A DNA stretch of 60,713 nt, from the NCBI GenBank assembly GCA_020630805.1, contig JAHDIM010000003.1, positions 1-60,713 on the forward strand. The letters run 5' to 3'. The stretch is from Anaerolineales bacterium. GTDB lineage: Bacteria; Chloroflexota; Anaerolineae; Anaerolineales; UBA6668. The translations under genes and the position numbers were made by a program. Shown here piece by piece: positions 28,947 through 38,298 of the stretch. The notes beneath the pieces are model-generated. The model saw only the letters and a program-made list of their open reading frames with translations, did not search any database and was not told where the DNA came from. Each line of letters begins with the position of its first letter. The first letter of the stretch is position 1.

Positions 28947-28955
28947 ATTTTAACA
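28947..28955 (-). promoter_or_regulatory. Weak extended -10-like element before the TylF gene
   Basis: Minus-strand TGTTAAAAT fits TGnTATAAT with one mismatch in the hexamer. No convincing -35 lies 17 bases upstream. It would place a start site about 65 bases before the TylF ATG. Tentative. Confidence 0.22.
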
Positions 28956-29070
28956 GACGCGTATTCTACAAGAGTTTCACGATCTACAGCGATTATGCCT
29001 ATGGGTGAGCAGCATGAGTAGCTACCGCTACAATAGAACGTTTTACTACATATAGGCTTAACGATAAATA

Positions 29071-29700
29071 CTATTTCGTTGCAATTGCATATAGCGACTC
29101 AAAATCACGCGCTTTGTTATCTAATTCGGGATCAAATTCCCGGCTCATAACATCCTTAAAGCCTGCTTGCTCTAACCTACATAGAAGATTCTCTTTATCA
29201 AACATATAGTAGTGATTACCATCCATGTAAGCCATGTAGTTTATATAGTCAATAGGCGTTGTTCTATTTATGGCAGGAATATATAGCTGCTTTTCTTCAA
29301 ATGGTAGGGTGCCAGCCATATAAGCATCTATATATAAGCGTGCATTGGGGACACAAATTGAAAATTCGCCACCTGGCGATAACACACGCAAGCTCTCTTG
29401 AAGAAAACTCTGGCCATCAGTAAACGGAAGATGCTCTAAAAAGTGCGATGAATAAATACGTTTTACTGAATTTGAAGGAAAGGGGATACCATTTTTTAAG
29501 TTCCAATAGATATCACACTTACGCGTCATATCCACAGTTGTCCAGCCGTCTTCACCCTTTTTATCACCAGCGCCAATCTCTAAATAAATATCAGTAGCAT
29601 TATTATTTAATAAGCGCCTAGTATTCAGCCGTCCTTGCGTAACACGTACAACTCGGTAGCATGGGTAAATTAGTTTTTTTAGTGTTGCATTGATCTTCAT
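29071..29700 (-). CDS. Class I SAM-dependent methyltransferase
   Basis: A 209-residue protein with DIYLEIGAGDKKGEDGW, VDMTRKCDIYWNL, RIYSSHFLEHLPF and LRVLSPGGEFSICVPNARLYID, the usual Methyltransf_11 pattern for small polysaccharide-locus methyltransferases. It is flanked by two of the larger gaps in the locus (196 and 128 bases). Substrate unknown. Confidence 0.85.
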   Translation of the reverse strand: MKINATLKKLIYPCYRVVRVTQGRLNTRRLLNNNATDIYLEIGAGDKKGEDGWTTVDMTRKCDIYWNLKNGIPFPSNSVKRIYSSHFLEHLPFTDGQSFLQESLRVLSPGGEFSICVPNARLYIDAYMAGTLPFEEKQLYIPAINRTTPIDYINYMAYMDGNHYYMFDKENLLCRLEQAGFKDVMSREFDPELDNKARDFESLYAIATK

Positions 29701-29783
29701 TCGTTTTGAAAACTCAAATTTATTTTACGAAAAGAATATGGGGAAACTTCATCTTTGAAACAAAGGCCATAATGACAACGCCC

Positions 29784-29803
29784 TAATACAGCACTGCTAT
29801 CTA
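29784..29803. repeat. Imperfect dyad sharing its core with 28890-28914
   Basis: On the minus strand this reads ATAGCAGTGCTGTAT within a looser palindrome, in the 128-base gap 29701-29828. The shared core TAGCAGTGCT with the neighbouring gap suggests a common regulatory site or a remnant of a duplicated intergenic element. Confidence 0.3.
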
Positions 29804-29828
29804 ATCAGACGTAAAAATGCGTAATTAT

Positions 29829-30950
29829 TTACGCAGTATTGCGACGCTTAATCTTGTCTATAAACATTCTATAAAGCAAATAACGCTCTACTTTGTCAGT
29901 TAGCAATCGATAAACAAAGAAGAATGGCGTGGTAAGCAAGGATTGATAAAACAAGAAACTCAGCTTAATACGACTGATACTAACATCATTACCAAGTTCA
30001 ATATCTGCAATTCGTTTCTGTTCTGCTGTAATCTCTCGATTCAATCCGGTAAAAGTTTCAGAAATGTACAATAGATTATCGTCTTTATAATCTATTCGCG
30101 CCTGATGTAATGCGCTAAACCGGCGCTGTTTTCTGGTCTGAATGGGAGCATCGGCAACCTTACCAACCTTATAGACATCAACTAACCAATCCCAATGCCT
30201 TTCCATTAGGTATATGTACCAATCTAGCGTGGTGTCTTGCTTATTGATTACAGCTTTTGCGCTAGGAATTTCAAAGTCATACCGAATACCATAAACACTG
30301 GAAGGTAACCCCAAGTCCACACAATACAGCAGTGCGCTAGACCAAGAATTTGCAATTGCATATTTATGACGTTTAATAATCTCGTAAAAACGCGGAATAA
30401 ACATGTTATGAAAGCCATTGCCTGCCGTAACACAAGTAATGCCATTCTCAATTAACTTCTCATGCAATTTGTAGTTCACGTCCAGATAATGCAAACACAC
30501 AGTTACAGGCTGCATCTCTTCGGGTAACGCTTTCAATTCAGCAATATATTCTTCTAAATCAACAAGTGCAGCGCCAGAGTTAAGCGAATGCGCGTAAAAA
30601 ACAACAGTTCCTTGACAATCTTTTGTCTGCGTCACGCCAGTTAGGCGTTTATAAAGTACAAAAGGCGATGGGATGTGAAAACAGACAGATCTAGAGCGCT
30701 TGTCATAAATGTCCTTAAATCGCTTGACATATACAAATGCATTTCTATAGAAGCATTCTAATTCCCGGGTGCTTGGCATTAGATACTGATTTAGCGAATG
30801 CGTCGCTTCTATCCACAATGGCAACCATTTAGGGTAGAACCCATACCGACGCCATACATAACCAGCACCATACATTTCAGCACCCAAATTCGTAAATGGG
30901 GGGTGCCAATCAGCATCAGTTGCTAAACGCTCTAATTCTTCTGATTCCAC
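29829..30950 (-). CDS. Unrecognised GT-B-like protein, paralogue B
   Basis: A 373-residue paralogue of the protein at 20391-21530, sharing PPFTNLGAEMYGAG, LPLWIEATHS, HIPSPFVLYKRLTGVT, VTVCLHYLDVNYKLH and SALLYCVDLGLPSSVYG. The GTG start at 30950 gives the same N-terminal length as the paralogue. No family is recognised. Ser-rich turn and Gly-Leu-Pro strand suggest a nucleotide-sugar-binding GT-B half; a nonulosonate transferase is one idea, not shown. Confidence 0.7.
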   Translation of the reverse strand: MESEELERLATDADWHPPFTNLGAEMYGAGYVWRRYGFYPKWLPLWIEATHSLNQYLMPSTRELECFYRNAFVYVKRFKDIYDKRSRSVCFHIPSPFVLYKRLTGVTQTKDCQGTVVFYAHSLNSGAALVDLEEYIAELKALPEEMQPVTVCLHYLDVNYKLHEKLIENGITCVTAGNGFHNMFIPRFYEIIKRHKYAIANSWSSALLYCVDLGLPSSVYGIRYDFEIPSAKAVINKQDTTLDWYIYLMERHWDWLVDVYKVGKVADAPIQTRKQRRFSALHQARIDYKDDNLLYISETFTGLNREITAEQKRIADIELGNDVSISRIKLSFLFYQSLLTTPFFFVYRLLTDKVERYLLYRMFIDKIKRRNTA

Positions 30951-30968
30951 GTTTAAATACCTGATTCG

Positions 30969-32711
30969 TTATGCTGGACAACGATCTAAATCCTGAACCT
31001 TATATAAATAGACAACCCAAGCAGACGATTGATCTTCAAACATAGAAATAAGATTGAGTTCATTCTGCTTAGCGTTTTCTATCAAAACAGCCGATAGTAT
31101 ATAACAACCGCCCATTTCAGCGAGTGCTTGCGTATTGATTCTAAAATCTGAAATAGGAGCACTGCGTGTTTTATCAATTTGCAATGCATAGCCAGCAGTC
31201 AATTCATGAGAAAAAACATATGCCCGGCTGCCCCAAGTGTCATAGTAAGTACGCCATTTTTCACTGGCAGCTAATTCATCTTCAATAATGGTGCGGAACT
31301 GCTGCTTATACGCGAGTGGATACAAGTTCTGATAGCTATCTAAGGTATAAAACCCATTATGTTGCGCTACTGCTGGCGGAATGCCTAAACTCACCACGCG
31401 ATAGTCGGCCTGAGAATGCCCAATCGTATCTGCAATTTCTTGATATTGCTGCTCTGCAAAGTAACGTGAATACGAGAACTTATATGCCTCTTGGCTGCGA
31501 ACCCGCTGCACAAGATTGTAGCTAGTCACCACAAATTCACGATTGTTGCTGAGCGTATAGCCTAGTTGAAGCACCAGCGCGCCAATCCAGATCAACTGCA
31601 ATGGGATCGAGCGCCATTTTTTCCAGCGCGTGAATACTGTCAAGGCCACAGCCAAGACCATATTCCAGCAAATAATACGAAAATAATGAAAGCGCGACCA
31701 ATCAAACGAATTTGTGCTGCTACCGTCGCCAATAATTGAAACTAATGTCTGGTTAGCGTAGATTGCATAAATCAACGAGACGCTTAACGCGCCTAAAAAC
31801 CAAATCCAAAGCGCCTTTTGTAACGACTTTGCCGCAGTCCACCAAGCAACAATTGATGCAATCAGAAATAAAACTAATGTGGGGACATGAAAACTACCAG
31901 AATGATAAAAGTTGCCTAACACGAACCCATTTCTAATTGCATATAAAAATGCTGTGTTTAATCTAACAAATTCTTGCCGATGCACAGGCGTGTCTAGAAA
32001 AAGCTGGCTATAAATCATTGGCGCAGCAGAAATGCAATAGCCCACGCCTAAGGCGATTACCGCAAGCGCTAGTAGGCCAATCCGTCTTGTTTTGAGCGCT
32101 AAGATTGCTACAACGACGCCTGTTATAGCAATGATAAAGACGCCATTATGTGCAAGCGAAGAGTAAAAAGGGAAGGCCGCAACAATTGCAAATGAAAGCC
32201 CCAATCGGCGGTGCTCATGAATGTTCCACAGCGCCCAAGTTAGCAACGGGATGCCAGCAATGCCGATGCCAAAGCCAAACAGATACGGCAAAAAAGCGTG
32301 ATTGAGTGCAACCCCGACCATAATCCAAACGGGGAAAGGATGCTGTTGCACGCTAGAATATTTACCTAGGAATAAACGCATCCCCACGTAAGCCACGATA
32401 TGCACAACCATGCGGTCTATAAAAAATACATAGAACGCGTCTTCAAATATTGTGCTCAGTAAAAGCACAAAATCAAAGCCCATTTGAAAGTAACTGCGAG
32501 GCAGCCCGTTCATCGTCTGATAAACCGGGTTATTTAGCGACCAACCGGTCTCCCACGTACCCAGTGCCCCAAGTAGACCATTTACATCTAAACTGTCATG
32601 AATCAGGAAATAGCTATCCTTCCACATCAGCAGAAATAGACCAAGGTAACCAACTAAGCCAAGCAGGCCTACATAGTCCCAAGTAATTCGGGTCTTTATT
32701 GTATTTGTCAT
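30969..32711 (-). CDS. Multi-pass membrane protein, DUF6044/YfhO-like
   Basis: About ten to eleven hydrophobic helices in the first 400 residues and a soluble C-terminal domain of about 180 residues. The extracytoplasmic loop after helix 1 carries FLIHDSLDVNGLLGAL, an acidic first-loop motif like that in GT-C and DUF6044 membrane proteins of exopolysaccharide loci. ATG 32711 is preferred because it avoids overlap; a longer frame adds 13 residues. Could be a polymerase or a membrane glycosyltransferase. Confidence 0.68.
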   Translation of the reverse strand: MTNTIKTRITWDYVGLLGLVGYLGLFLLMWKDSYFLIHDSLDVNGLLGALGTWETGWSLNNPVYQTMNGLPRSYFQMGFDFVLLLSTIFEDAFYVFFIDRMVVHIVAYVGMRLFLGKYSSVQQHPFPVWIMVGVALNHAFLPYLFGFGIGIAGIPLLTWALWNIHEHRRLGLSFAIVAAFPFYSSLAHNGVFIIAITGVVVAILALKTRRIGLLALAVIALGVGYCISAAPMIYSQLFLDTPVHRQEFVRLNTAFLYAIRNGFVLGNFYHSGSFHVPTLVLFLIASIVAWWTAAKSLQKALWIWFLGALSVSLIYAIYANQTLVSIIGDGSSTNSFDWSRFHYFRIICWNMVLAVALTVFTRWKKWRSIPLQLIWIGALVLQLGYTLSNNREFVVTSYNLVQRVRSQEAYKFSYSRYFAEQQYQEIADTIGHSQADYRVVSLGIPPAVAQHNGFYTLDSYQNLYPLAYKQQFRTIIEDELAASEKWRTYYDTWGSRAYVFSHELTAGYALQIDKTRSAPISDFRINTQALAEMGGCYILSAVLIENAKQNELNLISMFEDQSSAWVVYLYKVQDLDRCPA

Positions 32712-32727
32712 ATGACAACAGTGAGGA

Positions 32728-33573
32728 TTAGCGTAATTCGCAAAATGCAAACAGCGTGTATTTTTTACTTGGGTCTTGTAAACGTTTCAGTTCTGAGATG
32801 GTGTAACCCGCGCTTCTAATTGTGAGCGCAAATGAAACGGCTCCAAAAACATGCCCATGATCAATAAAGAATTCTTGCCGCTCGATGCCGTCATACGCCG
32901 CAATTTCGCCGTCTGGCACTTCAAGATATACAAAGCCACCTGGCTTTAGAAAGCGTTTTGTATGCGCTAAAAAGTCAATTGGAGCCGGCACATGTTCTAA
33001 AACTTTGTTGAGACTGATCACGTCAAAGCGTGCTTCCGTTTCAAACTTAGCAAAGTCAGCATGATATGCAGTGACGCCCACGTAGTCTCGGGCGTGCGCC
33101 ACATTCCGTGGATCTGGGTCTACGCATGACACTTGCCAACCGCCGCGCTTCATAGCCGCCGGAAATACAGCCAACCCACTCCCAACATCTAATACACTGT
33201 GTTGGCTGAAATCAGTTGTGCCAAATTCTTGGGCAGCATAGTCCGCAATCCGCTTTACTCGGCCAGCGTTATCAGACGCTGAGGCCGGTAACGCCATAAT
33301 GCGTTCAAATGTGGCCTCTACCCCTTTCTGCCCCGCATAGGTCGCCGTAACGTAGTCAGCGTCATAGTGCACTTCACTGCCCATCGTATGGTGCGAAACA
33401 AAATGCCCACACACCTGACACTGATCTACCGTCCGCCGATAAGGTTTATTTTGTGTAAAGGAGAAACGCGTTTCACGCGCTGGGGCTTCGCTATATTTAA
33501 AAACATTTTTCCAGCTAGTTTGGCTGCAAATTAGGCAAGGTTGCGTGTAAAGCGGGAACTCTTCAGTAGGCAT
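32728..33573 (-). CDS. Class I SAM-dependent methyltransferase with Cys-rich N-terminus
   Basis: The N-terminal CLICSQTSW and CQVCGHFVSHH form a zinc-ribbon-like pair. The SAM core is SVLDVGSGLAVFPAAM, VSCVDPDPRNVAHA, VISLNKVLEHVPAP and FLKPGGFVYLEVPDGE. 281 residues. Unlike the two C-methyltransferases there is no C-terminal substrate domain. The 104 bases upstream (33574-33677) show no convincing promoter or terminator. Confidence 0.84.
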   Translation of the reverse strand: MPTEEFPLYTQPCLICSQTSWKNVFKYSEAPARETRFSFTQNKPYRRTVDQCQVCGHFVSHHTMGSEVHYDADYVTATYAGQKGVEATFERIMALPASASDNAGRVKRIADYAAQEFGTTDFSQHSVLDVGSGLAVFPAAMKRGGWQVSCVDPDPRNVAHARDYVGVTAYHADFAKFETEARFDVISLNKVLEHVPAPIDFLAHTKRFLKPGGFVYLEVPDGEIAAYDGIERQEFFIDHGHVFGAVSFALTIRSAGYTISELKRLQDPSKKYTLFAFCELR

Positions 33574-33677
33574 GTACTATACGTCTCGATTTTGATTGCC
33601 GTATTGATGGGCTGGGCACTGGTGGACAGTTTGGTTAGCGGCACAGCAAAACACTATGCTGAAGGAGCCACTCAGGC

Positions 33678-35510
33678 TTATGCCCACTGCTCCATAAACA
33701 TTTTGGTGCTAAGGAAGTAAAACAAGAATTTACTTTCACTATTCGGCAGTTGGTCTTTTTGAATAATCTGCGCTATTTTATCGCGTTTGACATAGTCAAA
33801 AATTGGGCTGTTGTCCAGCAAATAGGCTTTTGTAGCGGGGTCGGACAGCTCTAGAAAATCAAAAATTGGCGCATTGAAACCAACCTTACGGCGATTATCT
33901 AGAATTTTATCTGGCACAATACCGCGCATCGCTTCCCGCAAAACAGACTTCGCTGCGCCGTCTCTAATCAGGTGCCGTGACGGAATTTGATAGCAATGTT
34001 CATACAAGGCGCGGTCTAAAAATGGAGAGCGGTTCTCGATAGAGAAGTACATTGCATTGAGGTCTTCCTCATGTAGCACCTGACGCGTGGCTTCATGGAA
34101 GAGTTCATTCATCATCCGATTACGTAACACGCCTGGCACGTAGCGTTCTTCGGCAAAGGGCTCTGGCGTGTAATTGTGCAAAAATTGCGCAAACTCAACG
34201 TTCCCAAGATAAATATGCCCTCTAAATTCAGGATCTTTGACATACAAATCGGGCTGTTTCAAATACGGGTTGCGCACGATCGGCGCAATGTGTTTTTGCC
34301 AATTACGTAACGCTTGCGCGTGTTCTACAGGGTCATTGCTAACCTCGTATAGATAGGCGTTGTGATGGTCATAGTAGCCAGTAAACAGTTCATCTGCCGC
34401 AATGCCACTAATCGAGATTTTGTAACCATGTTGCGCAACCTGCGACATCAACAACCAATGTGCATAATACGTAATGGTTAGTACAGGTGCGTCGTGTTGC
34501 GCGACCAGCGTCTTGAGATTTGGTAGAAAATCGCTAGTGCTGATAGGCAATGCTGTGTGTTTCAGCCCTTGTTGTGTCACGGCGTGATCGATATAGTCTT
34601 GCTCTTCATAGCGGGCATCGGTATTCACAATGGTGAAGCCGTGCACGTCATAATCAAACACATTCTTAGCGATGCTAATTAACGAATTAGAATCAATGCC
34701 ACCACTCATCGCAAAAGCTAACGGCACATCAGCCCGCAAGCGCAATTCAACCGACCGAATAAGGCGCGCGCGCGCCTCAGCAACCGCCTCGGCATAGCTC
34801 ATATCTGGCTGTTGCGCCACAATTGGGTCCCAATAGCGGAAGCTAGAAATAGTACGCGCCGCGTCTAACTGCACCACAGCGCCTACTTCTAGGTAATAAA
34901 CCCCTTCAAAATAGGTTTCATCAGATTTACTTAGCGACTTATAGCCATTTACCAAATAACGCTGTACATAAGGGATATTGATCGGCAATTTATGCCCCAA
35001 TAAAGCAAAAATGAATTTGATCTCAGACCCAAAGTAAACGCCATTATGCGCGCGGTATAGGTACAGCGGTTTTTCACCAAAGCGATCACGTGACAGGCTA
35101 AGTTGCTCTTTGGCACTGTCATAGTAAGCAAACGCCCACATTCCTTCACAACGGTCTAGAAATTCTAAGCCATCACAGCGTAAACCTTGCAGCATCACCT
35201 CAGTATCAGACTCAGTTTCAAATTCAACCTGATGCGACTTGCTTAAAGCCGCCCGCAATTCAAGGTAGTTGTAAATTTCACCATTGATTGCGAGAGATTG
35301 CTGTCCACGGCCCATTGGCTGATTAGCGCGAGCGTCTAAATCAATAATACTTAGGCGTGAATGTAATAAATGTACATGTTGCCCCTTAGATGTCTGCCAA
35401 GACTGTACAGCTCGATGATCTGGTCCGCGACGGCCCATCTTTGCTAAACAAGCGTCTAGCAATTTATCCTCAAGCGGTGCGTCACCTATATAGCCAGCGA
35501 TACCACACAT
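33678..35510 (-). CDS. AsnB-like glutamine-dependent amidotransferase
   Basis: Class II glutamine amidotransferase domain with the nucleophile Cys2 (MCGIAGYIGD) and RGPD near 28, NGEIYNY near 76, then the ATP-pyrophosphatase domain with SGGIDS at 269-274 and IENRSPFLDRALY downstream. All catalytic parts are present. In a sugar locus next to a nonulosonate synthase such enzymes amidate a sugar carboxylate or provide nitrogen for an acetamidino group rather than making asparagine. Length 610, normal. Confidence 0.9.
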   Translation of the reverse strand: MCGIAGYIGDAPLEDKLLDACLAKMGRRGPDHRAVQSWQTSKGQHVHLLHSRLSIIDLDARANQPMGRGQQSLAINGEIYNYLELRAALSKSHQVEFETESDTEVMLQGLRCDGLEFLDRCEGMWAFAYYDSAKEQLSLSRDRFGEKPLYLYRAHNGVYFGSEIKFIFALLGHKLPINIPYVQRYLVNGYKSLSKSDETYFEGVYYLEVGAVVQLDAARTISSFRYWDPIVAQQPDMSYAEAVAEARARLIRSVELRLRADVPLAFAMSGGIDSNSLISIAKNVFDYDVHGFTIVNTDARYEEQDYIDHAVTQQGLKHTALPISTSDFLPNLKTLVAQHDAPVLTITYYAHWLLMSQVAQHGYKISISGIAADELFTGYYDHHNAYLYEVSNDPVEHAQALRNWQKHIAPIVRNPYLKQPDLYVKDPEFRGHIYLGNVEFAQFLHNYTPEPFAEERYVPGVLRNRMMNELFHEATRQVLHEEDLNAMYFSIENRSPFLDRALYEHCYQIPSRHLIRDGAAKSVLREAMRGIVPDKILDNRRKVGFNAPIFDFLELSDPATKAYLLDNSPIFDYVKRDKIAQIIQKDQLPNSESKFLFYFLSTKMFMEQWA

Positions 35511-35515
35511 AAGGG

Positions 35516-36514
35516 CTAGCGCACCGCGTCCAAAGCGAACTGTTCACCGGCAACCATTGCGTCATTTAGCGTTTTACCGATTAGTAGCGCTTCTTCACCT
35601 GGCGCAATACCAGTTCCCGGGCGCGTCCAGGTGAGGTCTGCTGCGGTCAGCACGTGCCCAGCAGCTAAATCATGGGCAGCCACAATCGATCTTCGGTAAG
35701 CTGAAACGCCCTGTTGTTCTGGCGCTTGAACAATTTTTTCGACGTTGCCGAGCATGTTCTCTACACGCCGCACCGCGGTCACTAAGGCCTGCAACTCAGC
35801 CGGATCTGCGGAGAGCTGATGGTCACGGAAATCAGAATAGTTTTTATCTAACGTAAAGTGTTTTTCAAGAATAGTGGCCCCAAGCGCAACCGCAGCAATA
35901 CAAGCATCAATGCCAAGGGTGTGGTCAGAATATCCCACAGCAATATCCGGATATTGCGCCTTGAGGAATTTGATTGTGTTCAACCCCGCATCTTGATCCA
36001 ACGTTGGATAGCTGCTAACACAATGTAAAAGCGCGAGTTCATTCTGGGTGTGAGCATGGGCCCGATAAACCTTGACCAAGGTGTCAATTTCAGCACCAGT
36101 ACACAATCCTGTTGAAATAATTGTTGGGTTTGGCAAGGCCGCTGTCGCGCTAATCAATGGAAAAAACTGGTTATCACCCGAGGAAATCTTCACAAAATCC
36201 ACTGCATTGCCAACAAACGCAACGCTGGGAACATCAAACACGCTGGCCGATGTTTTCACGTTGAGCGTGTGTGCCAAGGCAAACAGCTCTTGAAATTGGT
36301 CGTCTGTCAGTTCGTAAGACTTCAACTGCGCTAAGCGTTTATTTTTCTCTGGCCCAACCAAACGTTCAGGACGAATCACCTGAAATTTAACAACATCTGC
36401 ACCACTTTCTGCGGCAGCATGCACCATTTCTTTGGCAACAGTAAAGTTGCCTTCATGATTATTACCAATTTCGGCAATAACCAATACGGGTCCGTTTGAT
36501 AAAGAATTACTCAA
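35516..36514 (-). CDS. NeuB-family nonulosonate synthase (SpsE/LegI-like)
   Basis: Condenses a 6-carbon amino sugar with PEP to a 9-carbon nonulosonic acid. Seen: VIAEIGNNHEGNFTVAKEM, GADVVKFQVIRPERL, IISTGLCTGAEIDTL, GYSDHTLGIDA, EKHFTLDKNYSDFRDH, and a C-terminal antifreeze-like SAF domain. The DFRDH segment differs from the PGPDH of the copy at 49542 and the PTADR of the copy at 41188, so substrate choice probably differs. Start is a TTG with AGAGG just upstream. Confidence 0.92.
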   Translation of the reverse strand: MSNSLSNGPVLVIAEIGNNHEGNFTVAKEMVHAAAESGADVVKFQVIRPERLVGPEKNKRLAQLKSYELTDDQFQELFALAHTLNVKTSASVFDVPSVAFVGNAVDFVKISSGDNQFFPLISATAALPNPTIISTGLCTGAEIDTLVKVYRAHAHTQNELALLHCVSSYPTLDQDAGLNTIKFLKAQYPDIAVGYSDHTLGIDACIAAVALGATILEKHFTLDKNYSDFRDHQLSADPAELQALVTAVRRVENMLGNVEKIVQAPEQQGVSAYRRSIVAAHDLAAGHVLTAADLTWTRPGTGIAPGEEALLIGKTLNDAMVAGEQFALDAVR

Positions 36515-36541
36515 ATTAGCCTCTGTCTAGATAAACGCCAT

Positions 36542-37273
36542 TTAGAAGGCTGCATCTACATAGTGCAGCACATATTTTGTAGACTCGATTGAAAAGCCTA
36601 GCTTCTCATAAAACCGCATTGAAGGAATGTTAGACACCTGCGTGCCCACCCGCCAACGGTCAATATTTGGAATTGATTGCTGCGCAAAAGCGACCAGTTG
36701 CATTGCAATGCCCTGCTTCTGAAATGCCTGATCGACGGCAATCAAATCGATCGTAAGTGTGGCTTCTCGCTTGATAAGCAGTAAAAAGCCCACAATTTTC
36801 CCCTGATGTTCTGCAACAACTAAGTCTGTGCCACGTGTTCCTAAAAAATAATTACCCACCCATGCAGACCGCGTTTTTAAACCAGCTGCTGGCGGCACCT
36901 TAGGATCAATCAAAAAACGATTATAAACAAAACTCGCGCGCGCCATTGTTTTCACAGGCGTTGCGTCAGAGGGGGTGGCAAATCTATATGTGATCTGCGT
37001 TGAAGCGCTGGTAGAAGAAACATCGGGCGTAACCGCTGGTGTTACAAACACGATGTTGGTATCAATAAGCCGAAACTGCTGCTGCTGATAAGCGGCAACC
37101 CACTCAACGGCCACAGTTGGGAGCTTGACATCTACAAAAACGCCACGCTCCCGCTTGTTATGTGATTTGAGTTCAGCCCACGTTGGGCTCGCTAACGCTT
37201 GAGCATAGTCTGTAACTGTATAAGCATCTAAGGCCCATAAGTCAGATAGCCAAGCATTTTTGACAATTGTCAT
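36542..37273 (-). CDS. GNAT N-acetyltransferase (WecD-like)
   Basis: The C-terminal GNAT domain has LVVAEHQGKIVGFLLLI, IDLIAVDQAFQKQGIAMQLV (acetyl-CoA loop) and VSNIPSMRFYEKLGFS. The N-terminal 100 residues and FLIDPKVPP resemble the dTDP-fucosamine acetyltransferase WecD. It likely acetylates the C4 amino group added by the aminotransferase two genes upstream. 243 residues. Confidence 0.85.
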   Translation of the reverse strand: MTIVKNAWLSDLWALDAYTVTDYAQALASPTWAELKSHNKRERGVFVDVKLPTVAVEWVAAYQQQQFRLIDTNIVFVTPAVTPDVSSTSASTQITYRFATPSDATPVKTMARASFVYNRFLIDPKVPPAAGLKTRSAWVGNYFLGTRGTDLVVAEHQGKIVGFLLLIKREATLTIDLIAVDQAFQKQGIAMQLVAFAQQSIPNIDRWRVGTQVSNIPSMRFYEKLGFSIESTKYVLHYVDAAF

Positions 37274-37281
37274 TTGCCTAA

Positions 37282-38298
37282 TTAGGCATTTTCAAGTGAT
37301 TGATACCACTCAATATATTCACGAAAACCAGTATCGATTGGATATTGGGGATCATATCCAATTAGCCGACGCGCCTTATCTACACTGAGAGTACCCCGGA
37401 TTGGCAAGGCCGTGTCACGCTCTGATTCTTCGAGTTGAATATCAGGAAAGTATTCCCGCGTAATTGTCGCCAGATCAGCAATAGAGCGGGCGCTACCGTA
37501 GGTCATATTGAAAATTTCATTATAGGAATTTGTATTTTCAATACAATTTACAATCCCACCGACCAAGTCGTTGATGTAGGTAAAGTCTAGCTTTTCTGCC
37601 CCACCACCGTTCAGGCGCAATTTATGACCTTGTAGGGCATTTTCAATAAAGATTTGACCGACACGACGGCTAACACAACGTTGACCGTACAATGCTGAAG
37701 GCCGAATGATGGTATACGGCAAGTCAAACACGTGGTTGTATGCCATCACCATTTTTTCACCGGCAAACTTCAATGACGCGTACATGCCAAACGGTTCGCA
37801 GTGGGTTTCCTCATCAACTGAAGCCGTTTTGAAGTGGCCGTATACCGTACTTGAAGAGAAATAAATAAACTGCTCAACATGCCCACGTGCATAATCTAGC
37901 GCATTTTCTAGCGTGCGTAGGCTATGGTCAAACGTGCTGTATGGGTTCTTATTAGACTTACCAGCATGTGAAATTGCAGCTAAATGCACAATCACCTGCG
38001 GATTGATCTCACGTAGTGTTTTAGAAAGACCACCATAGTCACGCGCATCTTGCACATGCAACGGAACCTCTGCGGCGCGCAACAGATCTAACCGTTCATT
38101 CAAAATACGTAAGTACAAGTCACGGTTCCGCACGGGCTGCGCAGTGGTGGAATATTCCAACAAGTTGTTGACTTGCAAACTATCAACGACATGGATATCT
38201 GCCCCTAATTCTTTTAGAGTAAGTGCCATGTGGTGCCCAATAAAGCCAGCCCCGCCAATGATGGCAATGCGGCGGTCTTTGATTTCTAGTATGCTCAT
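37282..38298 (-). CDS. NAD-dependent epimerase/dehydratase (SDR)
   Basis: Extended SDR: RIAIIGGAGFIGHHMALTL, VHLAAISHAGKSNKNP, YFSSSTVYG and the catalytic YASLK in GMYASLKFAGEKMV, plus KLDFTYINDLVGGI. Not PglF-type, since the Tyr is present. It is coupled by an ATGA overlap to the DegT gene, so a LegB/LegC-style dehydratase-aminotransferase pair is plausible; an epimerase role is the alternative. Confidence 0.87.
   Translation of the reverse strand: MSILEIKDRRIAIIGGAGFIGHHMALTLKELGADIHVVDSLQVNNLLEYSTTAQPVRNRDLYLRILNERLDLLRAAEVPLHVQDARDYGGLSKTLREINPQVIVHLAAISHAGKSNKNPYSTFDHSLRTLENALDYARGHVEQFIYFSSSTVYGHFKTASVDEETHCEPFGMYASLKFAGEKMVMAYNHVFDLPYTIIRPSALYGQRCVSRRVGQIFIENALQGHKLRLNGGGAEKLDFTYINDLVGGIVNCIENTNSYNEIFNMTYGSARSIADLATITREYFPDIQLEESERDTALPIRGTLSVDKARRLIGYDPQYPIDTGFREYIEWYQSLENA

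Noticed and set aside
33678-35510. Housekeeping asparagine synthetase
   Set aside because: Motifs fit AsnB, but position inside a nonulosonate module favours sugar amidation.
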